A stretch of DNA of 11,852 bases from contig CALWFX010000025.1 of assembly GCA_944377765.1 (NCBI GenBank), positions 1 to 11,852 on the forward strand, given 5' to 3'. The notes beneath the pieces were generated by a model. That model had not been told where the DNA came from. It did no database searches and saw only the letters and a program-made list of their open reading frames with translations. This document shows, one piece after another, positions 7,961-11,852 of this stretch; within the stretch, counting starts at the first letter, position 1, and each line of letters opens with the position of its first letter. The translations under genes and the position numbers were made by a program. The stretch comes from an uncultured Clostridia bacterium. GTDB taxonomy: Bacteria > Bacillota > Clostridia > Christensenellales > UBA1242.

Positions 7961-8314
7961 TTAATATTCATCTCCAGCGTTTACTTTTAATATTTCACTG
8001 ACCAATTTAGTGTAAATTCCTTTTTGTATTTCATCTGCATAAAGCATGGCGTTTTGATATTCTTTAAGAAAAATAATATTTTTATACAAAATTGCATTAT
8101 CCAAAAGAACATCTTCGTTTTGTATCTGTAACTTGCAAAGCATAAGCCCCCAAAAGGCATCACTATTGTGCGGGTCGGCAAGAATAACCAAATCAAAATT
8201 TGTTTGTGCCAAATCAAAATATCCATCCGCAAGATTTAAATATCCAAGTTTAAGTTCTTTTAAGGTGTCTTCTTTGTTTACACAATCACTACTAACTTTA
8301 AGTTCTCTTTTCAT
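7961..8314 (-). CDS. Small TPR-like helical protein
   Basis: 117 residues. Residues ~20-65 read as one TPR-like helix pair (GYLNLADGYFDLAQTNFDLV, then DPHNSDAFWGLMLCKLQI). A later segment (EYQNAMLYADEIQKG) fits another helix. The pattern, notably AFWGLMLC followed by Y..A..YAD, matches the TPR region of Clostridia zinc ribbon-TPR-TIR proteins. It therefore resembles residues ~43-145 of the large protein at the end of this operon. It may be a free adaptor using the same interaction surface. Its ATG overlaps the upstream stop codon (ATGA), indicating translational coupling with the membrane-anchored protein. It ends 11 bases before the Snf7-like ATG. No enzymatic motif is visible. Confidence 0.75.
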   Translation of the reverse strand: MKRELKVSSDCVNKEDTLKELKLGYLNLADGYFDLAQTNFDLVILADPHNSDAFWGLMLCKLQIQNEDVLLDNAILYKNIIFLKEYQNAMLYADEIQKGIYTKLVSEILKVNAGDEY

Positions 8315-8715
8315 GCTTCCATTTCCTTAATTCTTTGAGAAAGAAAACCTTCCACTTCTTCAATCATGCGGTAAATTGTTTCAGACTCTTTATCTTTTGA
8401 TATTTCAATTTTTATATCATCCAAACGATTGGCAATTTTTTCATCCACCGCCTTAACTTTTGCATTTTTTGAAGGATTTAAAAATCTTATCTCGTCCTTA
8501 AGTTCCACAAGTTTGTTACAAAGTTTGTCATTGCCATCAGCAAGCACAATCATGCTTTCAATGTTTTGAACAGACTTTTCAATTTGCCTTTTATTGCTTA
8601 AAACACCCATGCTTTCTTTTTTTGCTTCCTCTTTTGGTGCTCTAAGTTCTCGCACAAGGAAATATATTGAAACAGCGACAACTGCAACTATTAAAATAAT
8701 ATATAAAGCAACCAT
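8311..8715 (-). CDS. Single-pass membrane-anchored helical protein
   Basis: 134 residues. Residues 4-22 (ALYIILIVAVVAVSIYFLV) form a strong N-terminal membrane anchor with no cleavage motif, followed by charged RELRAPKEEAKKE. The remaining ~100 residues are predicted helical or coiled coil and should be cytoplasmic by the positive-inside rule. I do not recognise the family. The gene lies 12 bases after the SPFH gene with an AGGAG site, and it is coupled by a 4-base overlap to the TPR-like gene. Position suggests a membrane tether or recruiter for the coiled-coil partners; that is inference from context only. Confidence 0.8.
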   Translation of the reverse strand: MVALYIILIVAVVAVSIYFLVRELRAPKEEAKKESMGVLSNKRQIEKSVQNIESMIVLADGNDKLCNKLVELKDEIRFLNPSKNAKVKAVDEKIANRLDDIKIEISKDKESETIYRMIEEVEGFLSQRIKEMEA

Positions 8716-8727
8716 ATAACTCTCCTT

Positions 8728-9540
8728 TTAAAGTTTTTCTCCACACATCAAACAAAAGCGTGCTTCAAGTGGATTCTCTGCATGACATTTTGGACAAACT
8801 TTGCTTTCTCCCACCCTTTTGCCACAATTAAAGCAAAATTTTGCATCAGCCTTTAACTCTGTTCCACAATTTGAACAAACCAAACTTGTTTTTGTGGTTG
8901 TAGATTTGTTCAACCTTTCCAAATCTTTTTCATCAAAAATAATGTTTGCAATGTTAAAAGCAGAAACGCTGATGCCATAATTCTGTGAAAATATGCTTGA
9001 AAGTTTTGGAACAACAATATTGGAAATTTCTTGTTTATATAAGTAAACATTTGAAAAGGAAATGGAATTTTCTTCAATATAAGTTGCCAGCACATCTTCC
9101 ACAACTGAAACAACCTTACTCATAAGCCTGTCTTGAAGAGCATCCGCTGTTAAAACATCTTCAGAGCCAACAAGATATAGAAAACATTTTCTTGGGTCGC
9201 TGACTTGCACTTCAAAATCACCACTCATGCCCATTTTGTAACTTTCTTTGTATATTGGGTCTTCAATGGTAATTTTGTTCGGTGTTCCCCACAAAAGTTT
9301 AAGTTTGGCAGTTTTGCTGACAAAAATAACTTCCAAAATAACATCTTCGCCCTTGGTTATTCCCAAAAGTTCAACAAGGTTATACTTTCCCTTTGATAAG
9401 GTTTGAAGCATTTCGCCATCTTTCATGATAATTGCACTGTGAGTTTCAGGCACAACTAAAATGGTTTTTGGTGAAAGTTTTTCAATAATCATACGAGTGA
9501 AAAGTTTTTCATTGTTTCCACTAAATTTAATTAACTCCAC
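8728..9540 (-). CDS. SPFH/Band-7-like protein with two C-terminal zinc ribbons (YdjI-like)
   Basis: 270 residues. The first ~210 residues resemble the SPFH-like family typified by Bacillus subtilis YdjI ('virion core protein'): an early beta-rich part (KTILVVPETHSAIIMKDGEM), the GKYNL segment, then a helical part with YGISVSAFNIANIIFDE. Two zinc ribbons follow: C222/C225/C236/C239 and C249/C252/C263/C266, both C-x2-C...C-x2-C. In B. subtilis YdjI is encoded with PspA (an ESCRT-III superfamily protein) and the membrane proteins YdjG/YdjH, and helps place PspA at the membrane. A comparable role here, at the head of an ESCRT-III-like operon, is a reasonable inference. There is no transmembrane segment. 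The start is GTG, preceded by AAAGGAG three bases away, a slightly short spacing. The next in-frame ATG (residue 17) has no better site. Confidence 0.82.
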   Translation of the reverse strand: MELIKFSGNNEKLFTRMIIEKLSPKTILVVPETHSAIIMKDGEMLQTLSKGKYNLVELLGITKGEDVILEVIFVSKTAKLKLLWGTPNKITIEDPIYKESYKMGMSGDFEVQVSDPRKCFLYLVGSEDVLTADALQDRLMSKVVSVVEDVLATYIEENSISFSNVYLYKQEISNIVVPKLSSIFSQNYGISVSAFNIANIIFDEKDLERLNKSTTTKTSLVCSNCGTELKADAKFCFNCGKRVGESKVCPKCHAENPLEARFCLMCGEKL

Positions 9541-9575
9541 TAACTCCTTTCCTTTTAAGCCTATAATCTAATTAA

Positions 9576-9605
9576 ATTATAACAAATACACTAAATAAAA
9601 CGCAA
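9576..9605 (-). promoter_or_regulatory. Likely promoter of the seven-gene ESCRT-like operon
   Basis: On the minus strand there is an extended -10 element, TGTTATAAT (TG at 9584-9583, TATAAT at 9581-9576). A weak -35, TTGCGT (9605-9600), lies 18 bases upstream. Transcription would begin near 9569, about 29 bases before the GTG of the SPFH gene. All six downstream gaps are short (overlap of 4 to 51 bases) without visible terminators, so this probably drives the whole unit. No SigW-type or other alternative sigma motif was recognised. Confidence 0.55.
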
Positions 9606-9650
9606 GCAAACAAAAGTAAAAAAATAAATGTCCTTTACAAAAAGCCTAAT

Positions 9651-9684
9651 AAAAAAAAGAAATCCATGAAAGATTTCTTTTTTT
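9651..9684 (-). terminator. Rho-independent terminator after the lipoprotein gene
   Basis: A 13-bp stem pairs 9652-9664 with 9672-9684 (core GAAATC/GATTTC), with a 7-base loop. It ends in a U-tract on the minus strand and lies 15 bases after the lipoprotein stop codon. The stem is AT-rich and symmetric. It separates the lipoprotein unit from the ESCRT-like operon. Confidence 0.75.
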
Positions 9685-9699
9685 GCGCTTAAAATTTAA

Positions 9700-10272
9700 C
9701 TAAGCATTGTAGATTGCTGAAAAATCAATTGTGTAAACAGTGGTTGTTGCTGTTTCACCTTCTTCAACAGGTGCTGTGATTTCAATTCTCCAAACTGGAG
9801 CATCAGCGTGTAATGCTTCTTCGCCATTGGTTAATCCTAAAACATATTCTTTAACGCCTTCAACACCATCATATGTGGTATCTTTTCCTTCACCTTCGCC
9901 AAAAGCAACATCTGCTGTTTCAGTTGTTTTCCAACCGCTAACAATGGTTGAACCAACTTCCATTTTAATGCTCAATAAAACATATTTAGAGCCTTCTGTA
10001 AGTCCACCATAAGCAGCGCCTTGTTCAGCAGACATAGTTGCAGGTGTTCCAGTAACTTCATACTTGTTGTCTCCTAAATATTTAAGAGTAACATCGTCTG
10101 AATTTTGCCAGTCTTGTCTATTGCCAAAATCAACCACTTTGCTTGTTGGAGTTAAAGCAACGCTATCATTTGTTTTTTCTCCACAAGCAGCAAGAGTTAA
10201 CCCTGCAACCAAAATCATTGCCACGCAAGCAAAAATTGCAAGAACAGTTTTTAATGTTAAACTTTTTTTCAT
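9700..10272 (-). CDS. Secreted lipoprotein of unknown function
   Basis: 190 residues. A typical signal peptide (MKKSLTLK, then a hydrophobic core) ends in the lipobox LTLAAC, so C30 should be lipidated and the protein anchored outside the cytoplasmic membrane. The mature part is about 160 residues, beta-rich and acidic, with Thr/Val/Gly-rich stretches (DDVTLKYLGDNKYEVTGTPA, TTTVYTIDFSAIYNA). I recognise no family; it could be a small beta-sandwich. The start at 10272 is set by AGGAGG seven bases upstream and the signal peptide. A longer reading from 10338 would run through the poly-C tract and promoter and is not supported. It is a single-gene unit between its own promoter and terminator, divergent from the Cys-rich gene. 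Confidence 0.88.
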   Translation of the reverse strand: MKKSLTLKTVLAIFACVAMILVAGLTLAACGEKTNDSVALTPTSKVVDFGNRQDWQNSDDVTLKYLGDNKYEVTGTPATMSAEQGAAYGGLTEGSKYVLLSIKMEVGSTIVSGWKTTETADVAFGEGEGKDTTYDGVEGVKEYVLGLTNGEEALHADAPVWRIEITAPVEEGETATTTVYTIDFSAIYNA

Positions 10273-10279
10273 TTTTCTA

Positions 10280-10285
10280 CCTCCT
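10280..10285 (-). promoter_or_regulatory. Ribosome binding site fixing the lipoprotein start
   Basis: A perfect AGGAGG on the minus strand lies seven bases before ATG 10272. It supports the start that places the signal peptide at the N-terminus. Confidence 0.85.
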
Positions 10286-10291
10286 ATTGTT

Positions 10292-10319
10292 ACTTTATCA
10301 TGGGGGGGGGATTTGTCAA
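10292..10319 (-). promoter_or_regulatory. Lipoprotein promoter with a poly-C spacer
   Basis: On the minus strand a perfect -35 TTGACA (10319-10314) is followed by a 16-base spacer and an extended -10, TGATAAAGT (TG at 10300-10299, TAAAGT at 10297-10292). Nine of the spacer bases are consecutive C. Gain or loss of a C would change the -35/-10 spacing, a known arrangement for phase-variable promoters. The predicted start is close to the ribosome binding site, giving a very short leader of about 12 bases, which weakens the assignment slightly. Confidence 0.55.
10302..10310. repeat. Homopolymer tract, nine G on the plus strand (nine C on the minus strand)
   Basis: An uninterrupted run of nine G:C pairs stands out in very AT-rich intergenic DNA. 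It lies exactly between the -35 and -10 elements of the lipoprotein gene, so it is a candidate slipped-strand contingency locus. Read length errors in assembly of such tracts are also possible. Confidence 0.95.
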
Positions 10320-10439
10320 CTAAATTTTTAATTTTCATAAAAATTTTTTATAAAGTAACCAACCTACACTTAATTTGTTCAAAAATTACAAAATTATTAC
10401 AAATAATCACACTTTTTTGTTTTTTTAATAAAATGATAA

Positions 10440-10457
10440 TGTGTGAAACATCACACA
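10440..10457. promoter_or_regulatory. Palindromic operator candidate upstream of the Cys-rich gene
   Basis: A perfect inverted repeat, TGTGTGA-AACA-TCACACA, has 7-base arms and a 4-base centre. A third half-site, TCACAC, is at 10407-10412. A -10-like GATAAT (10435-10440) abuts the repeat, and a TATACA lies at 10467-10472, so a protein bound here would overlap the promoter or start site of the 10498 gene. The spacing differs from CRP (TGTGA-N6-TCACA) and from Rex sites, so the regulator is unknown. Confidence 0.5.
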
Positions 10458-10497
10458 AAAAAGTCGTATACATAAGAAAATTTTTTAGGAGGCACAA

Positions 10498-10695
10498 ATG
10501 AACTTTTTTGGAGGCTCAAATTGTGGCGATGTAGGTAGAGATTGCGGAAATGATTGTTGCTCACTCATTTTCTTAATCTTACTCTTACAATGCTGTGGCT
10601 GTGGTGGTTGCGGATTTAAAGGAATAAATGTTGACTGCAATACCATATTATTCCTTTTATTACTCTCAAACTGCGGAAATAGTTGTTGCAAATAA
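10498..10695 (+). CDS. Small cysteine-rich hydrophobic protein (12 Cys in 65 residues)
   Basis: 65 residues starting MNFFGGSNCGDVGRDCGNDC. It has two hydrophobic stretches (SLIFLILLL and TILFLLLL), each flanked by Cys clusters (QCCGCGGCG, NCGNSCC), giving two loosely similar halves. An AGGAGG site five bases before the ATG and a strong terminator after the stop show that it is a real single-gene unit. Small Gly/Cys-rich proteins of this look occur in Clostridia, sometimes annotated as high-cysteine chorion-like proteins, and have no established function. Metal binding, a disulfide-linked coat or surface layer component, or a peptide toxin are all conceivable; none is supported directly. No clear signal peptide or core-peptide modification enzyme lies nearby. 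An overlapping open frame on the minus strand (10485-10691) lacks a ribosome binding site. Confidence 0.82.
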   Translation: MNFFGGSNCGDVGRDCGNDCCSLIFLILLLQCCGCGGCGFKGINVDCNTILFLLLLSNCGNSCCK

Positions 10696-10718
10696 TCGCA
10701 AATTAGTTAAAACAGGTC

Positions 10719-10757
10719 AAAAAAAGAAGGTTTTACCCAGTGGTAGCCTTCTTTTTT
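10719..10757 (+). terminator. Rho-independent terminator after the Cys-rich gene
   Basis: AAAAAAGAAGG (10720-10730) pairs with CCTTCTTTTTT (10747-10757), and an inner TACC/GGTA stem extends it. The right arm provides the U-tract. It begins about 24 bases after the stop codon. Confidence 0.88.
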
Positions 10758-10777
10758 AATTATTTTTTAAAAAATAG

Positions 10778-10806
10778 TTTACTTTTGGTAAAATTTATAG
10801 TAGAAT
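10778..10806 (+). promoter_or_regulatory. Sigma-A promoter for the PH-like gene
   Basis: TTTACT (10778-10783) and TAGAAT (10801-10806) are separated by exactly 17 bases. Transcription would start near 10813, leaving about 23 bases of leader including the AAGGAGG site (10823-10829). Confidence 0.6.
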
Positions 10807-10835
10807 ATATTCATAAGTAACCAAGGAGGTTTTCT

Positions 10836-11219
10836 ATGAACGTTAAAAAAAGATATGGCGAAGGAGCAGTGTTAATTTGGAAAGACAGAAAAAGATTTTG
10901 TGGACTTCCATTATCTTTCACAAGATATTACTTAATCAAAAACCAAGACAAATGGTTTAAAACCTTCAGAGATGTTGGACTTTTTTCCACTCACATTGAA
11001 GAAGTAAATTTATATCGTATGTATGATATCTCTTTATCTCAATCCTTTACAGATAAAATTTTTGGCACAGGAACTGTTGTTCTTTACAGTAACGACGAAC
11101 GCCAACCACAACTTATTCTTAAAAACATCAAAAATCCTTTCCAAGTAAGAGATATGTTCTCTCAACTTATTGAAGAAGAAAGAAAACTCAATGGTGTTCA
11201 TGTTGCAGAAATTCAATAA
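10836..11219 (+). CDS. Bacterial PH-like (bPH2/DUF304) domain protein
   Basis: 127 residues, soluble. It has the layout of the bacterial PH domain family: an early strand pair (GEGAVLIWKDRKRFCGLPLSF), then the characteristic core YDISLSQSFTDKIFGTGTVVLY, a short acidic turn, LILKNIKNPFQVRDMFSQLI, and a final helix. The phrase 'D(I/V)SLS......(F/L)G.GT(I/V).(L/V)YS.......L.NIKNP' is the hallmark I recognise. Many relatives carry membrane segments, but this one has none. The biochemical role of these domains is largely unknown; membrane or protein binding is presumed. AAGGAGG precedes the ATG, and the gene stands alone between a promoter and a terminator. Confidence 0.82.
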   Translation: MNVKKRYGEGAVLIWKDRKRFCGLPLSFTRYYLIKNQDKWFKTFRDVGLFSTHIEEVNLYRMYDISLSQSFTDKIFGTGTVVLYSNDERQPQLILKNIKNPFQVRDMFSQLIEEERKLNGVHVAEIQ

Positions 11220-11232
11220 TAAATAAAATTAT

Positions 11233-11259
11233 AAAGCACATACAATTATGTGCTTTTTT
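11233..11259 (+). terminator. Rho-independent terminator after the PH-like gene
   Basis: A perfect 10-bp stem AAAGCACATA (11233-11242) / TATGTGCTTT (11247-11256) has a 4-base loop CAAT. A run of six T ends at 11259. It starts 13 bases after the stop codon. Confidence 0.9.
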
Positions 11260-11408
11260 ATTGTGAAACACCGCCCAGATATCCACATAACAAGTGATAA
11301 ATAGTGAAAATTATTGTTATATTAAAATAAGTTTTCCACATTTCTACATAAAATTATGTTTAAAACAACAGATAAAACAATAAAAATAAATTTTTTTATG
11401 TAAAATTC

Positions 11409-11437
11409 TTGACAAAGTTTTTAAAATATAGTAATAT
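11409..11437 (+). promoter_or_regulatory. Promoter of the tRNA-Ala gene
   Basis: A perfect TTGACA (11409-11414), a 17-base spacer and TAATAT (11432-11437) lie 13 bases upstream of the tRNA. This is a strong constitutive-type arrangement. The stretch before it (11260-11408) contains no gene that I can see. Confidence 0.75.
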
Positions 11438-11450
11438 TAAAAGGCAGTAT

Positions 11451-11527
11451 GGGGGTGTGGCTCAGTTGGCTAGAGCATCTGCCTTGCAAGCAGAGGGTCA
11501 GCGGTTCGAATCCGCTCATCTCCACCA
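11451..11527 (+). tRNA. tRNA-Ala (anticodon UGC)
   Basis: 77 bases including an encoded CCA end. The acceptor stem GGGGGTG pairs with CATCTCC and contains the G3:U70 wobble pair that identifies alanine tRNA, with discriminator A73. The D-arm is GCTC...GAGC. The anticodon arm is TCTGC-CTTGCAA-GCAGA with anticodon TGC. The T-arm is AGCGG-TTCGAAT-CCGCT. It reads Ala codons GCN, chiefly GCA/GCG. It stands alone with its own promoter and terminator. Confidence 0.97.
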
Positions 11528-11580
11528 CAAACAACGAAAGTCGAATATTTAAAAATGATTTTGACTTTATTAAAAATATA

Positions 11581-11604
11581 GACTAGGCAAGCCTAGTCTT
11601 TTTT
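11581..11604 (+). terminator. Rho-independent terminator after tRNA-Ala
   Basis: GACTAGGC (11581-11588) pairs with GCCTAGTC (11591-11598), followed by TTTTTT (11597-11604 region). An AT run on the other side could make it work on the minus strand too, for the convergent sigma-like gene. The tRNA tail of about 50 bases before it has no gene. Confidence 0.88.
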
Positions 11605-11677
11605 ATTATATCAAATTTATTTGAATATATTTTAAAGAATTAACAGACAATTATAAAACAAATATTAAAGTTCATCT

Positions 11678-11852
11678 TCAACTGATTGTTTTTTCATTCA
11701 TGTTCTCCTTTAATATCTCTTTTATCTTCGCTATTCTTCTCTTTATTGTTGCCACTGACAATTTGGTCATCTTTGTTATCTCGTTTAATTTGTATTCTTC
11801 CCTATACTTTAAATAGTATATCAATTTTAAATCTTTCGGCAACTTGTCTACA
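11678..11852 (-). CDS. C-terminal end of a sigma-70 region 4 (ECF-like) protein, N-terminus outside the window
   Basis: 57 residues are visible before a TGA stop. They read VDKLPKDLKLIYYLKYREEY, then KLNEITKMTKLSVATIKRRI and AKIKEILKEN. This is the familiar region 4.2 layout of RNA polymerase sigma factors: LP.(D/E)...(I/V)..L(K/R)Y at the start, then a helix-turn-helix (LNEITKMTKLSVATIKRRIAKIKE) that contacts the -35 element. A LuxR-like or other helix-turn-helix regulator is possible, but the LP...Y..EY..EI pattern favours a sigma factor. Just inside the end, an AAAGGAG and ATGAATG could begin a following gene, but that frame closes after 10 residues (11697-11665), so no anti-sigma gene follows. 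Confidence 0.75.
   Translation of the reverse strand, partial: VDKLPKDLKLIYYLKYREEYKLNEITKMTKLSVATIKRRIAKIKEILKENMNEKTIS

Noticed and set aside
1753..9540. The operon as a TIR-based anti-phage defence system
   Set aside because: The TIR-like domain appears to lack its catalytic Glu, there is no clear effector or sensor pair, and the other genes point to membrane remodelling. A defensive role is not excluded but is not supported directly.
10273..10338. Longer N-terminus for the lipoprotein beginning at 10338
   Set aside because: It would be translated through the promoter and poly-C tract, lacks a ribosome binding site, and hides the signal peptide.
10440..10457. CRP or Rex binding site
   Set aside because: The TGTGA/TCACA half-sites are separated by 4 bases, not the 6 of CRP, and the flanks do not fit the Rex consensus.
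10485..10691. 68-residue open frame on the minus strand opposite the Cys-rich gene
   Set aside because: No ribosome binding site, Gln/Pro-rich shadow of the Cys codons, and the plus-strand gene has all the expected signals.
11279..11340. Two DnaA-box-like sequences (ATATCCACA at 11279, TTTTCCACA at 11332) suggesting an origin
   Set aside because: Only two sites, each with one mismatch, and no dnaA/dnaN or unwinding-element context.

Overview
The window is AT-rich chromosomal DNA from what looks like an uncultured low-GC Firmicute, probably a gut clostridium-like lineage. The evidence is strong AGGAGG-type ribosome binding sites, short intergenic gaps with sigma-A-like promoters, rho-independent terminators, a LAAC lipobox lipoprotein, and use of TAA, TAG and TGA as stops (standard bacterial code). 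No phage, IS or CRISPR hallmarks are visible.

Layout. (a) 1-1590, minus: an ABC exporter half-transporter, cut by the window edge, with degenerate catalytic residues typical of one half of a heterodimer. (b) 1753-9540, minus: a seven-gene, tightly spaced operon read right to left, with a likely extended -10 promoter at about 9576-9605. (c) 9700-10272, minus: a lipoprotein whose promoter spacer contains a run of nine cytosines. (d) 10498-10695, plus: a 65-residue protein with 12 cysteines, divergent from the lipoprotein and preceded by a palindrome. (e) 10836-11219, plus: a bacterial PH-like domain protein. (f) 11451-11527, plus: tRNA-Ala(UGC). (g) 11678 to the right edge, minus: the C-terminal end of a sigma-70 region 4 protein. 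Several of these units end in clear hairpin terminators.

The main interest is the seven-gene operon. In transcription order it encodes an SPFH protein with two zinc ribbons (YdjI-like), a membrane-anchored helical protein, a small TPR-like protein, two coiled-coil proteins that resemble ESCRT-III subunits (one Snf7/Vps20-like, one strongly Vps2/CHMP2-like with a C-terminal MIM1-like helix), an AAA ATPase of the Vps4/katanin type with an N-terminal MIT-like domain, and a 1265-residue zinc ribbon-TPR-divergent TIR-helical-3 TM-GLUG beta-helix protein. This looks like a compact bacterial ESCRT-III/Vps4 membrane-remodelling module. It is combined with partners (SPFH, zinc-ribbon membrane anchor) known from the Bacillus pspA-ydjGHI envelope-stress operon. 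My working model is that the SPFH and membrane proteins mark a membrane site, the two ESCRT-III-like proteins polymerise there, and the MIT-AAA ATPase remodels or disassembles the polymer by gripping the MIM1-like tail. The large protein would link the assembly across the membrane to an outside beta-helix. That model is inference; the domain assignments come from reading motifs by eye, with no database search.
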